A stretch of 64,000 nucleotides of DNA, taken from contig OY756144.1 of assembly GCA_963576785.1 (NCBI GenBank), forward strand, positions 2,996,941 through 3,060,940, read 5' to 3'. Under the pieces are notes generated by a model. The model was not told where the DNA came from. It did not search any database and saw only the letters and a list, made by a program, of their open reading frames with translations. Position 1 is the stretch's first letter. Every line of letters starts with the position of its first letter. A program made the translations under genes and the position numbers. The DNA comes from Chlorophyllum brunneum (lineage: Eukaryota > Basidiomycota > Agaricomycetes > Agaricales > Agaricaceae). This document shows, in pieces, positions 46,289-58,995 of this stretch.

Positions 46289-49197
46289 CATCTTTCACCC
46301 CCAATGAAAATGTATTATCTTGTATGTCGTGAACTCAATGAAATTGGCGTTGAGCACGTCTCCTTGTATCGAACTCACTCGTCTGGTAGTCAAAGCATTC
46401 CCCGTCGCGACCACGGTTTTCGGAACCGGTGCTTGAGGGTTTTTTTCACCGTCCAACACCTCCCGCTCGGCCTACACTGCCCTCGAAGTCGCTCGTCTAA
46501 TCTGACGCGCCGTTTGGTATTGTGAAGCGCACACCGGAGAGAGACTGGGAGAAAATGGTGGAGAGCCCACGATCAAGGTGGTTCACGTTATGGGAACGGG
46601 TAGGTTTGTGGAACAAGCGACTAGAGGCGAAGATCTTGGTTGGTTTTCACTGTGAGCCGACGTTACTATTGAACGAATTGGCGCAGAGGGGACTCGCGTA
46701 AGAGAGAGACGGAATGGCCTAGAAAACCTAAAAGCGTTAGGGGTCCGTAGTCTGGATAACGAGCGGGTGGACTATCTATTTGCATGTTGTCTTGTATTAC
46801 GATAGGTGGAGATGGTAATCTCAGATAATAGAACGGACACGTCATACTCGCCCTGTTCACGTTCACACTGTAGCATCCGAGGTCTTATACCCGAGTTCTC
46901 ATCGAGGTTCATGTTGTCACAGCTGAAGTCAAAGTTGTCTGACTGTGGTAGGATCAAGGGATGATTCAATGAGTATAACTCAAGATCCCCGAAACGGGGC
47001 CAACGGTGCAACGGTGACCTACCCTTCAACTTCAAGCTGCAAACTCCAATGCCGAAGTGAGTAATAACCCACTAACGTGAACTAATCAGCCACGGTGTCG
47101 TACATATTACTGTGCAACCAGATGTGATGCCGACGAGCGCCCCTGTCTGGGATTACCGTCACTTTGAACAGTGTAACCAAGTTAAGTACAGGTTACAACG
47201 GGCTATAGATGGAGAGGTCAAACTGACGAAAGACATGTGTACGAACCTGAACGTGTACTTGACAGACTCGGAACTGTCCACAAGTGCTTCCACGTGACCT
47301 AACAGAACTTCCTCTTGACCATCATGAACGAGTCGTCGGACGGTGGGTACTACCCCAGTGCCACCTTCCAGATACTTCTGACAATTTTGCGCGGAAATCT
47401 AGCTTTATTATATGCAACCGCTCTCATAGCATCAATAGGTATTGGATTCTTCGCTGGTGCTACACTATCGAGCCGCTATCGTAAGATTATTCCCCGTAAG
47501 TCCAAAATAATGTTGGTGGCTATGGGACTGAACACAGAGGACGATGTTCAAGCGAAGGCGAAAGCGATGCCTCAGGTTTCGGACTATCAGATGGTGACGA
47601 TTGCAAAATGGTGACATAGACTCTTATTGGCCACAAACAAACGCAGCTGACTGGATTTCATTAATGGCCCAGGCATTGGTCGTGAGGACAGACCTTGGTA
47701 TGAGTACCGGGAAGATTGCTGCTCAGTATATCTATATCTCTCCCAGTTTCTAATGCCATAACTAATCATTGTCAACAGATGCTCGTCAGCCACTGCGTTT
47801 CATCGTTTCGCTTTCCCTGTCTGACTCTCAACAGGCATGCAACACTGGCCTGTTACAAAACACTGCAAGTAACTAACCCAGCTGTAAGCTCTCCTTCCAT
47901 GTCGCGGCACGCACTATGCTAAACCCCGGAATAGCTTCTACGTCAGTGGGAACGCGCAGGGTATATACCACTGTCAAACCTGATGAATTCTCCAGATTCT
48001 GATGATCTTCTGTCCAACCAGCCAAACTAAAGTTGCGCTTCGATGCTCCAATGAAAACGAACTCTTAGAGCTCCAAGCTAAAGCTAAAAGCTTGAATCTA
48101 TGTGCCCGTTCCATCCAGGACGCGTGAGTCTGACTTTCTCCTTATCAAGGAAAGTATATTGACCAAAAGCAGTGGAAGGACACAGATTGTGGCAGGATCT
48201 CGAACAGTCCTTGGGATAGCGGGTATGTTAGACTGATGCTAGTTTTCACTTATATGATCTCCAAACCAATTTTTAAGGACCTACTCGGCTAGTCAACCAG
48301 GTAACAAGTAAATTACGCTTGCTTTAATAAATGTCAAGTTCGTTGCTGCCTGATGTGAGTGTTCTACCGGACTGAACGTATCTCGCGTTGTCCAAAAGAG
48401 GCCCATTCCCCTTTGGTGTTCCCGACTCGTCGTTTATCATGCCCTTCCCCTGCATAACGCGAGGACTGCATGCTAAAAACAAATCATCAGTACGACAGCG
48501 ACTGGCACCAGTATCTTAGACATAAAAAGCCCTGCGACGAGCACTCGTTTTCGTTCATTCTACTATATCCATAACCATCACCAAGAGGGAGCGTTTTTAT
48601 TGAAGATTGACGTGGCATACAAATTCTGGTGCACCTAAAAGCCAGCCCGTTGATTTGAATCATGTTGTCTAGGGTAGTTATGCTTTTCCGCTCAAGTCCT
48701 TTGGTCCAGATAGTGTCGCCCTTAAATATTGTATGGTGGTGTTGGTGGACAACTGAGTGGAAGCCCAAGGAAAAGAGCGGTTTTCAGATTCTTGAACTTT
48801 CCTAACTAAATACTCGCTAGACGTTCAGTACTCAGAGAATCTATGGATTGGGAGTGAGTCTGTGGCGCTTTTTGCTAAGGATTATATCGAGGGAGAAAGA
48901 GGGATCACCTTTTCTCATTATGTAGAATGCTTTCTCGCACGTCTGCTTCCGCCCCATCGTATCCGCATAAAATGCATATATTTGCATCATAACATACCAC
49001 CCAAACAATGTAGCACTCGTATTCTTCCTGAATTGAGAATTTTGGTACGAACATTGATACTAAACCTGATATCCAAGTCACCTTCGCTTCTGCTGAAAGC
49101 ATTCGAGCACTCGACAGCCCATTCTCGCTCACCAACACCACAGAACACTTATTAAGAGGTGTATCACACTAAGAAAGGAACTAAATCCAATACAGTA
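46289..49197. other. Gene-poor region, about 2.9 kb
   Basis: Two plus-strand ORFs at 47112-47297 and 47315-47614 look protein-like; the second has one hydrophobic helix (LALLYATALIASIGIGFF) and a basic/polar tail. They could be exons of an unrecognised membrane gene, but no start or splice chain convinces. Nothing else was identified. Confidence 0.35.
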
Positions 49198-49874
49198 TTA
49201 ATCCGAGTTTAGGTCGAGGGACATCTCATGCCAAACTCCAGCCCCAAGGACGACATCACTCTTCCCTTTGCACACAAATCCGGCCCTCTCATAGAAAGGT
49301 CTGACATCATCATGAGTGACGAGTAAAATACGCTTTGGCTGGCCTTCTAGTGCAACGTCTCCAATGGAACAATACCACCGAACCCTCGACAAATATTCCT
49401 GCAACATCCTTAATCCAATACCCTTCCTCCTATAGGATTCCAACAAGCAAACAGAATGGATGCAGATCGAAGGTGAGAAAGGTACGTGAATGGACATGGA
49501 TTCTTTGGTGTAATATGTGAGAGGTGACTGGGTTCCACATATGTGCCCGATGAGCTTTCGGCCTGTAACCTGACTTGATGGTGAATGAGACGGTACAAAG
49601 GCACCGAGGAAGAGATGACTGGCGTGGGTAAAACGGTATCTGTAGGAATAATGACATCACGGATACAGTCGAGGGGTCCTTTACTGACCTGAATTGTTCT
49701 GGACTATCAGCCTCGTCTGGTGGGAATGCTGGAACAAGAGGTTAGCGCCCGATTATAAGTCCTTTACATATGCTACATACCTTTCCGCTCAAGTTCCGAT
49801 GCATTTTGAACCTCATCTGCAGTGACATAGTCGAAGAAGACGTTATCGACATTCAACCCTACTTGCACCGTCAT
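49198..49874 (-). CDS. GNAT acetyltransferase, AANAT-like (second copy)
   Basis: Exons 49874-49781, 49728-49689 and 49639-49198 give 191 residues. It has the same plan as the 24238 gene: FPPDEADSPEQFR, FLGAFVP, a KLIGHICGT strand, SMSIHVP, ICIHSVCLLESYRRKGIGLRM, which contains the canonical acetyl-CoA loop RRKGIG, and FYERAGFVCKGKSDV near the end. The canonical loop suggests it is active. Acetyl transfer from acetyl-CoA to an amine is the expected reaction; the acceptor is unknown. Exon 2 is 40 nt with the same phases as in the other copy. Confidence 0.86.
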
Positions 49875-51257
49875 TGTGCAAACGTCGGGAAAGGGTGATG
49901 AACAAGAGAAACAGACTGGGTATTCGACCAACTTGGGGAATCCGAGGTGCAAGAAGGGCGGTATTTAGTCTCAGAATACTCCCCAAGTTAAATAGCTGAT
50001 GCTGCCACTAATAGGAATCCCACGTACGTACTAGTATTCGTTCCTAAAGTCATGTGGTACCTTGCCTCGGGTCTTAATGTCAAGTTTTTCCTTCCTCCCC
50101 GGTTCGTTACCTCCACCAAAGCTATGGCCGATCAAAGGTCCGAAAGGAGTCACTGCACTTCTACTGAAATCATTCAATGTAAGCTTGATATCGGCCAATG
50201 GCAGCACCCGGACGGGTCATGAACCTGAAAATGCCGATCTAGTAGCACTTGGTGGCTAGGGGGTGGCCCCTGCCGCCGGCGACTCGAGGGAGCTTAATTG
50301 TGGATGGAGCAAATGTTCATGCCGGGGCATCAGTTTGTATGTTGGATGCCGTGTGCTAAGTATAGACAGGGATCGGAAAGGAAACGGAGTTAGAGACTGG
50401 TCGGGTTCCCATAGCTAGGATGGGCACTATGCCGAGCTAGTGCTACATCTCGAGTGTTCGACTGGCTGGTGCTGACCGCCTACTGCAGGTCTGTTGTCTA
50501 CGTTACGGTAGATGTGCTCTGGTGTGTCAAGAGATAGGGTTGGTTTTGGGGTATTGCGTATGAGGGAGGCGAGTAACTATGACTTGGGACTTCGACAAGT
50601 CGGAGATAACGATGTGGAAATGATGTAGATGACATTCAGGAGCAGTACGATTGTAATGGCATAAGGCAGCATCAAGACAGGGCTCCTCACTGGCGAGGAA
50701 CGTCTCTAATGAATTGATTTGTAGGACTTAGTCAGAAGACCGATGTTCTAGCTCCTCATTTCACAGGTGACCAGATCAGCATCTTCGTGATAGCTGGACA
50801 GTATTCTCTTCCAGCGATTTTGCCACAAGGGATTCCTTCGAAATGGATTCAATACCCCACTACAACGTGTCCTGCCAGATTATTGCAGACGTGTGTCTTG
50901 CACGCATCAAGGCGAAGCACGTGTCCCCCTGAAGGTGACGGAAATTGTTCATTCGTGCTGCAGCGGCAATATTATTGACGGACACGCTGGGCGCCTAATT
51001 CAGGTTGATCCAAGTCCAATTTGGGCAGGCTATCCTAAATCGGATAGAGCGGAAAAGGAGGGTTGAGACTGAGCGCACTACAACTCTTGTCCCTGCAACG
51101 ACTTCATTTTCTCCTTGAAACACACTGGGAGCGCGCGTTGTTTATAGCTTGGTGCGGACATGATAAATAGGCGGGGTCAACTTGAACGTAGGTGACACAT
51201 TTGTTCTGGCATCAACGTGGGCCCATCAAGCTACTCCTCAACTCCGACTCCAATTCG
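49875..51257. other. Intergenic, about 1.4 kb
   Basis: No gene or repeat was recognised; it includes the promoters of the flanking divergent GNAT and P450 genes. Confidence 0.5.
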
Positions 51258-53317
51258 ATGAACCCACAGGACTACTGGACGCTCGTCATCGCCATCTTAT
51301 TCCCATGTCTTTTCTACTGTTTCCTCGTTCGACCTAGACGGTCAGCGGTGTATCCCCCCGGACCCAAGCCCTACCCGATTATTGGCAATATTCCCGATAT
51401 GGTGACGCCCGAGCCTTGGCTGCTGTACATCAAGTGGGGGGAGGAATTCCAAAGTGCGTGTTGGTCATTAGTGACTCCTTGTCGTGTCTTCTGACTATGT
51501 TGAATTGGGATAGGCAAAATCCTTAGCTTCAAGGTGCCAGGGAACAGAATCATCGTTCTTAACTCTTTCGCGGATGTAGTTGAGTTGTTGGAGAAACGCG
51601 CAGGAATGTACAGTGATCGTGCGCGGATTCCTCTAATTGAAATGTGAGCCTTTTGTTTTTTGGGCTTGCTGGGTATCTTACATGTATACCGACAGGTCTG
51701 ACTGGACTTTCAACACGGGTTTGATGGCTAACAACGAACGCTGGAGGCAAGAGAGAAGGATCTTCCAACAGACATTCAAACGTGAATCTGTTACACGCTT
51801 CGAGCCTATCCAATCCAACAAGGTTCATGCTCTATTGCGCCAGCTTCTGCACGATCCTGAAGATTTTGGCGCCCATTACAAGACGTAAGTGCCCCATCTA
51901 GAATCGATCTAAACTGACTTTTCTCTCTGATTTCAGGTTGAGCGCAGCGATAATTCTAGAAATTATGTATGGATACGATGTTCAACCGAAGAACGATCGT
52001 ATGGTCGAAGTTGTTGAGCGGGCTGTGCAGAGGTTAATTGAGAATGGAGCTAACCCTTCAGTGGCTGCCCTCAACGTGTTCCCGGTAATCAGACACTTGC
52101 CTCGTTGGTTCCCGGGAACAGGGTTTCACAAGATTGTCGATGAATGTAAAGAGTTTACGAAGGATATGCTCAACGTCCCGTTCGAGCATGTCCGGAAATG
52201 CATGGTGAGTGGAGTTTGATAAATTTGTGTAGGTGTATGATTCATTGTTTGAGTCATTAGCGTGAAGGCAGCACGAAAGAGTCATTGGTTAGGTCATTGC
52301 TGGAATCCAACGTAGTAGGAGTTGAGTCTGCGAAGGGGATTGCGGGAACTGCATTCTCCGGTCAGTCGTTTTCATATCACCCATAGTGCGTTAATCACTG
52401 TAATACCACAGCTGGGATGGACACCGTACGTTATACACCTTGTGTTTCGCCCTCCGCTAATCCCAACCCCCCCCAGGTCTTATCTGTCCTGGAATGTTTC
52501 TTCTTCGCAATGGCCCTTCATCCAGAGAAGCAACGTAAAGCCCAAGAAGAAATTGACCGTGTTATTGGCCACGACCGTTTACCCACATTCAAGGATCGAG
52601 ATTCGTTAGTATATCTTGAAGCTATATATCGCGAGGTGTTCAGGTGGCTCCCGCCGTTCCCTCTGACAGTTCCGCATGTGGCAGAAGCCGATGATGTTTA
52701 CAAGGGGTATTTTATTCCGAAAGGTACGTTTGATCACTTTGAGTTGTCCATGGTGTGTTGATTTAGATTACAGGCACCATCATATATCCAAACATTTGGT
52801 ACGTGGATCAAGTCAGATAGGGATTGTCCTGGTGTTAATGAATAGGAACAAGGGCCATGACACACGACAACGCGACATATGAGGACGCTGAAAGTTTTAT
52901 TCCAGAGAGGTTTTTCGACACTGATGGAATATTGAATGATAATGCCAGGATTTTTGGATTCGGTTTCGGGAGGCGGTAAATCATTGATTCATCCACTTGT
53001 GGTTAATTAGCTCAATTTATTACAAGACTATGTCCTGGTCAACACTTAGCGAGTTCTACGGTACGTCATCCATAGCCCGACTTGAGGGGGCGTAACATGA
53101 TACTGATCCCAATCAGGTCTGGCTAACGATGGCTACGGTACTAGCAACTTTCGATCTCGGGCTTCCGTACGATTTGGATGGTAACCCGATCAAATTCCAA
53201 CAAATTTACACAAAGGCAGATTCGTTGCACCTGAAGCCATACAAGTGCTCCATTACGCCGCGATCTGTCAATGCCCGTAAACTGGTCGAGGCAACAGAGT
53301 ATACTGTAGGATACTGA
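51258..53317 (+). CDS. Cytochrome P450 (class II, CYP64/CYP620-like), 11 exons
   Basis: Exons: 51258-51453, 51514-51643, 51696-51884, 51937-52204, 52261-52360, 52412-52425, 52477-52723, 52774-52798, 52853-52975, 53027-53060 and 53117-53317; 508 residues. An N-terminal anchor helix (TLVIAILFPCLFYCFLV) is followed by the PPGPKPYPIIGN hinge. The I-helix motif is AGMDTV, encoded largely by the 14-nt exon 52412-52425. ExxR is EVFR, then FIPERF, then the haem loop FGFGRRLCPGQ. All canonical residues are present, so it is probably active at the ER. It resembles the O-methylsterigmatocystin-oxidoreductase-like P450s of basidiomycetes; the substrate is unknown. Confidence 0.92.
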
Positions 53318-53528
53318 GTTAAGTGTGATGGTCGGAATAGATATAATAGGACGATCTGGTGTATGGCCCGGTCAACAGGGAATCTCCTTTGTGGAAGGAG
53401 TCGTACCTCCTAGCCTTTTATTACAGGCCTAGGTGCAAGATGTCATTATTGATGTCATAATATATTGTTGACCATGCATGCTGGTGCCAAACAAGGCATC
53501 ACGTCTCTTGATCACAACCCACTACCAA

Positions 53529-54098
53529 ATGGTCAGTAAACTATCTCAGACGTCACACAACAGCTAACGAGTTCAAGCAGGCGCTGAAAACAACAGCAAC
53601 AGGTTCAACACGAGCACCATACACCCCAGCCAGTCCATCACCCCAAGCACAACCCATAGTTCCCGTACCACCAGAACTCGAACAGACATTGAGCACACTC
53701 ACATCTCACCGATCTGTATTGGGATACCTGCTTATTGCGCGAGGAGGACCTCATAGCGCAAGTATCATTCGTAATTCTGGCGTCGTGTTTGAAGGGGAAA
53801 AAGGTAGAAAGTATGCTGGTGTAATCGCGCGGATCGTGGATGGTGTACAGGCTGGACTTGAAGAAATTAATGGGGGTGAAGAGTCTAGTGAGACAGTGAG
53901 TCAAAGGACGTGGACGGTCTGAGACTGATGCTGATTGTGTAGGATGAGGTTCGGTTTATGAGGATCCGAACAAAACGGCACGAAATTATGATCTCGCCTG
54001 GTAAGTGTAGCGCTGAGAAAGAGCATTCACGGTGTTGATATGTATGAATAGATGAGCGGTACTTGCTCGCTCTGTTGCACGACCCGACGGTTACATAG
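53529..54098 (+). CDS. Dynein light chain, roadblock/LC7 type
   Basis: Exons 53529-53531, 53581-53895, 53943-54000 and 54052-54098 give 140 residues. The first coding exon is the ATG alone. After a Pro/Thr-rich start come LEQTLSTLTSHRSVLGYLL, GVVFEGEKGRKYAGVIARI and DEVRFMRIRTKRHEIMISPDE, then YLLALLHDP, the roadblock fold. It is a dynein motor light chain that binds the intermediate chain. The inserted region after GVQAGLEEI is Glu/Ser/Gly-rich, common in basidiomycete versions. It converges on rho1 with 262 bp between stops. Confidence 0.9.
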
Positions 54099-54360
54099 CC
54101 GAATGGGTGCATGTCGGTACATGTGCCAGTATTTATAGACTTGGGGGCATTGGTCGTCAAAAGGGTATGGCATTGATAACGCGTAAGAGACAACAGAGTG
54201 TAGGTAGAAACAGAAAAACAGACGGAGGAATCCTTCACACAAGGGGTCACCGCAATTAGCAGGAAAAGTCGATATGCTCCGATTCTGGGCAAGTGTACAA
54301 GACATGCGACGCCGAAAGGAATGCTATAAAGGCCGAATAACTAGGCGTGTACTTCTAAGC

Positions 54361-55159
54361 CTAGAGGATTGTGCAGTGGTTGTGCTTCTTGCCCTTGCCG
54401 CCTCTGCTGAGGAGGGCAGCGCGGGTAGCGTATTGGAAGACCTCACGCACACCTTCACCGGTCTTGGCCGAGCATTCAAGGTAGTGCTTTGCACCAATCT
54501 TCTGAGCAACGGCCATGCCCTAGCAACAGTGATAAGAATACCATCAGGGTCGGAACAAGGCAAAGCACACACCTCTTCGGGCGTCACAGGGCGCTGGCTA
54601 GTCTTCCTGAGCTCCTCAATCACACGGGGGTCACGTCGAAGGTCCTTCTTGCACCCAACGAGAATGATAGGCAAGCCAGCACAGAAGTGCATCACCTCGG
54701 AAATCCACTGCGGGGCGATGTAAGCAAAAACAAACAAAAGCTGTATAGACGTGAAACAGACCTTTTCCTGAACGTTATCGAGCGAGTCTGGAGAATCTAC
54801 GGCGAAACAGATGAGGATGACATGCGAATCGGGGTAGCTGAGGGGACGGAGACGGTCATAGTCTTCTTGGCCGGCGGTATCCCATAGGGCGAGCTCAACG
54901 TGTTTGCCATCAACCTCGACGTCGGCGACGTAGTTTTCGAACACGGTGGGGACATATACCTGGAGATAGGGGAGTAAGAATACGAAAGTTTTACGGCGAG
55001 GAGTTGTGTTGTACCTCTGGGAATGTACCCTTGGAAAAGACGATCAAGAGACAGGTCTGGGAGAGAGATGAGCCCGCTGTGTAGGACGGCGAGGAAGGCG
55101 AATACCTTTCCGCAGGCACCGTCGCCGACGATGACGAGCTTTCTCCTGATTTCGGACAT
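54361..55159 (-). CDS. rho1: Rho1-type small GTPase
   Basis: Exons 55159-55106, 55056-55015, 54959-54762, 54707-54573 and 54519-54361 give 195 residues, the usual Rho1 length. G boxes: GDGACGKT (P-loop), the switch I region [32 protein letters not shown] (a TKLD-like specificity box with the Rho1 form) and [10 protein letters not shown]. The C-terminus is a basic stretch then CTIL, a geranylgeranylation CAAX box. Rho1 controls beta-glucan synthase, protein kinase C and actin polarity, and is normally essential. It is complete, only about 9 kb from the telomere. Confidence 0.97.
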
Positions 55160-55267
55160 GATTAGTATGGGTGCAGGCAGAGTTCACGCAGTCCACATCA
55201 CACCACCATTTAACTACTCTATTACGTAAGCGTCTGTGCGTGCGAAATACACTGCTTGCACCGCTCT

Positions 55268-56060
55268 CTACCCGAAAGCTATTCCGCCACAGCTCACATA
55301 TTCGTTATTGGGTCCTCGGCTCCCCATCTCCCACAGCTCAACCCGTCCGACGTCGTACACCCCGAAGGGCTGCGGGGCTGTGAGCGTTTGTATGTCGCCA
55401 TATGAAAAGCCCTCTTGTCGCCTGGGCCGTCGATAGCTCGTGTTCAGGATCGTACAGTGCAGCTGTTGCATGTTAATTATTATATCTGCTGCCCTGTTCT
55501 CCAAATACCTTGAGAGGCCGGGTCTCTGTAATATATCCTGCCGTCTTGAATGTCTGATGCACCTTGTCTGCGGATCCTCAATCCGAGTCGTCGTGCCAGA
55601 GTATTAACCCTTACCGCATACTTGTTTGAGTCGGACCGTCTCTTCGGCGGTCTCCTGGACGCCGAGATATAGTACATTGGCAAAGATCTCTCCTTCACGT
55701 TTTTGTGTCTTGAGGACATCTAGCGCACCCAATTGAACCTTGACGGTTTTACGCTCCTCGAGAAGAGCACACAGTTCTGGCTGCATGGATTCGAGGAGTT
55801 TGAGCGCATTTGGGACGGTCTTAGTCTCTCCATCTAGTGCCATAACCCCCAACGTGAGATGCATCCGCCGTGGGTCAACAACAATAGTTCTGTCCACACC
55901 GCGCACCAGCGCTCTACCGTCTCCATCAAACAAAGATTTCTGGAAGGTGGCAACTCTGTTCCGTAGAACAGAATGATTGTGCTATCCCAGACGGATAAAG
56001 TTTTTGTCCTTGAGCAAAGACGTCATGACACACCAGGGGCAGAGCTAGGACTGCTTCTGT
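55268..56060 (-). CDS. ASCC1/AKAP7-like 2H phosphoesterase (N-terminus unresolved)
   Basis: Well-supported exons on the minus strand: 55955-55622, 55562-55509 and 55462-55268. They carry both signature motifs of the 2H (LigT-like) fold: MHLTLGVMAL (first HxT) and LHCTILNTS (second HxT), with VDPRRMHLT and YITETRPLKLHCT context typical of ASCC1/AKAP7 homologues. The family includes ASCC1 (an ALKBH3-associated complex) and 2',5'-phosphoesterases acting on RNA ends. Upstream, AVLALPL near 56060 fits the expected FLALPL strand, but the joining intron is unclear (38 nt or 76 nt), so the start is uncertain. It ends 108 bp from the rho1 start. Confidence 0.75.
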
Positions 56061-56247
56061 TAGCGAGAACATCACGCAATCGATTTTCTCGACATACAAT
56101 GTGTGGGTCTGGGCGATGTTTGGTGCATGTGTTTTGGGAGGCAGTGTCTGAGTGACATTGTAGCTGGTGATGATATGTTTTCCTATTTGGAAATCGCGAC
56201 CATCAGGAATCCAAACATAGGCGCCCAGGTACATTTCCTCTCTCACC

Positions 56248-58373
56248 ATGTCCACCTGGAAGGGCAAAGCCAAGGCCCTCCCCCGCGCCGATAGCGACCC
56301 CGGCGGCACCACAGCTGGCGTCGTCATTCCTCTCAGCGTCGTAGGCAGCGGCGTGTACGACGTGTACGCCCGTCTCCTTGTTCTTCGGTTCCTCTGCTGA
56401 CCACCCTCCAGTGCCTATACTGTCCCCGTAAGCATAGGCCATGATGCTCAACGTTTTTCCCTTCAGATCGACACCGGCTCTTCTGACATCGTATGTTCCC
56501 CACTTCATGTCCGATTCCAGCGTCTTTATCTTCGTCACAGTGGGTTGCTTCCGCCTCGTGCTCCTCATCACTGTGCAGTCAAACCAACGGCCACAACTAT
56601 AACCCATCTACATCCGGGACGCAAACTGGCTCCGATTTCACAATAGCTTACCTCTCCGGTCAAGTTTCTGGTCCCATTATATGGGACCGTGTCGACGTTG
56701 GCGGGTACAGCATCGAATATCAGGCCTTGGGTGCGAGCACTAAATATCACAGTTTTTCTTCCTCCCCTGACACCACTTTCACAGCCGCAGCTACGAGCGT
56801 CACAAACGAACCACTCTCCCCTGATTTTCAAGGGATCCTCGGCCTCGCACTCCCTCTCAATTCGATCATTGCAGAAGATATTCCTCCTGTTACCAACAAT
56901 TCTCCCGACGGCGCTGCATGGGCATCCAATCTCTTCTCCATCACACCCACCGCAAACGCTCCTTCTTCACGATTCCTCTCTCTATCACTCTCAAGACCCG
57001 GTTCCGATCGAATACCTTCACTCTTCAGCATTGGCAAGCACCCGTCTGAGCTTGTCAGTGACCCTAGCAAGATTCGCTACTCGACAGTTGTCAGCAACCC
57101 TGCGGGGAGTCTCTTCTGGAAAGCAGGCGTCAGGGATATCACCGTGTATGTAGATGGCCAACCGAGAAGAGTGGAGATTGGTCGTTCGAACACGGGGGCC
57201 GTTTTTCCCAGCGCGGTCATCGATTCCGGTGTTCCGTTTATTTTTACCACATCAGAGGTTGCGAATGGGATATACGGCGCTATTGATATTCACCCTGCTC
57301 AAGATGGTAAATGTGAGTGTCTGATGGTTCTCAATTCGTTCTCCTCCACTGATTGCTTTGTAGATTATGTGCCCTGTAGAACTCCCCTGAATATGACCAT
57401 CACCCTGGATGACCGACCCGAACTTCCTCTCCACCCTCTCGACCTCACCGCTGAACCGCCCCAAGACAACAACGCAGAATTTTGTATTGGTCTTATCCAG
57501 GCTGCCGACGCTCAACTCACCCATCCGACCATGGGCATTGGCGACATGATCCTAGGCGTTCCATTCATGCGCAACGTCTATACCGTCATGGCCTATACCC
57601 TTCCAAATCCCGATGGCTCGTTCTCCCCTGTCAATACGTCCGGTATTGGGATGGAACCGGTGCGACCACGTTTGGGTCTACTGAGCCTTACGGACCCCGC
57701 AACCGCGCTCGACGAATTCAACACCGTTCGAGTCCTCAACCAGCCTCTTAGTGCGGATGGGTCCGGGACTCCACAGTCACCGGCAGGAGGCAAGAAACTT
57801 TCAGTGGGCATCATTGTTCTGATCGCGCTACTCGGTTTCTTCGGTCTATGCTGTACTCTCTTCCTCGCTAGATGGCTAATGTACCGGAAGAGGTATAAGC
57901 AGGAACGGGACAAAGATCGCCAAGAGGACTTGACGGATGACAAGCGCGCTCTGGCTTACCAGTTAGCGCGGAGGGGGTCAGGAGAGTTGACGGGCATGCC
58001 TAGTGAAGATACCCTCCGAGCAATGCGGTATGAGGCATACATCAAAAAGGAGCGTACGACAAGCTATTCGTCGAGGACTCAAAGCATGCCAGATCAAGTC
58101 GATGAATTCGGTGCTCGTGAAGATTGGAACGATGATACCCTTGTCACTGGCGTACGGTCGAATCGCCTCAATAGTGCACAGTCATCCCAACATTCGAGGT
58201 CAAGTTCGTCTCCAGAACGAACTCGCCATCATCAGCGGACGCCAAGCGAACTGCCAGACGCACATCAACGTACGACGAGCATTGCAACACCTTTGCTAAA
58301 TTCAACACATCTTTCTCACCACGACGACGACCATCAACCATATCAAGGCGATACCCATCGACGTGAGGATTGA
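56248..58373 (+). CDS. Membrane-anchored aspartic protease (A1/pepsin family)
   Basis: Exons 56248-56363, 56412-56490, 56541-56730, 56785-57312 and 57364-58373 give 640 residues. The first active site is IDTGSSDIWVAS and the second VIDSGVPFIF (DSG, with Val where Thr/Ser is usual). Between them are YLSGQVSGPI and LSPDFQGILGLALP, typical of basidiomycete A1 proteases. A TM helix (IIVLIALLGFFGLCCTLFL) and a Ser/His/Glu-rich cytoplasmic tail of about 150 residues follow. No signal peptide precedes the first domain, so an upstream exon is probably missed. Two introns (56731-56784 and 57313-57363) are multiples of three without stops. Confidence 0.85.
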
Positions 58374-58995
58374 TTTGGCTATCCTTTCTTTTGCTTTCTA
58401 TCTATGACCCCTGGACTTTTTCGTTGGGTTGCCTTTATGCTGTCGGTATATACTAATATCTAGGACAAGTCTGTACAATCATTTTACGCTGCATTACCAA
58501 CACCCGTCTTTACACAGTAATCGATCTATTCAGCGTGCTCGAATATCATCGGATGAAAATGAATCCGATTATTCTCTTTATTCGTCTGCTCCTGGCTCAG
58601 AGGAAGGACAGGTACGCCATAAATGGTTTAGGTTTTAACGCACACATACCATCGTGGGGTCCGTTGGACCAGACCCAGGACTCAAAATGTACGAAGCACA
58701 GAATGTAAAAGTGGAAACGAAAGGGGAACGTGAGGGGATAGACAATATTACATTTGGTACAATCGGTAACCGCCCTCTCCACACAAAATCAGACGCCCCG
58801 ATGCCTCATCACACGTTATCATACGTCTTAGCAGTGGTGGTTGATATACACTCGCGAAACACTCGATAAATCCAGGGGTGAACAGAGGGAGAGCCGGAAT
58901 GAGGGCTCTACAATGAGGCTATCGCCTCCGATGGGTTTCAGGTTTGAAATCTGAAAGTGCGTCTCGGTTAAGATAGCAACTCTAAAACACCAACC
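58374..58995. other. Intergenic, about 0.6 kb
   Basis: No gene is supported; short ORFs only. Confidence 0.5.

Noticed and set aside
56428..56466. A 39-nt GT-AG intron before the first protease active site
   Set aside because: The stretch translates as VSIGHDAQRFSLQ, exactly what A1 proteases have ahead of the IDTGSS motif, so it is exon.
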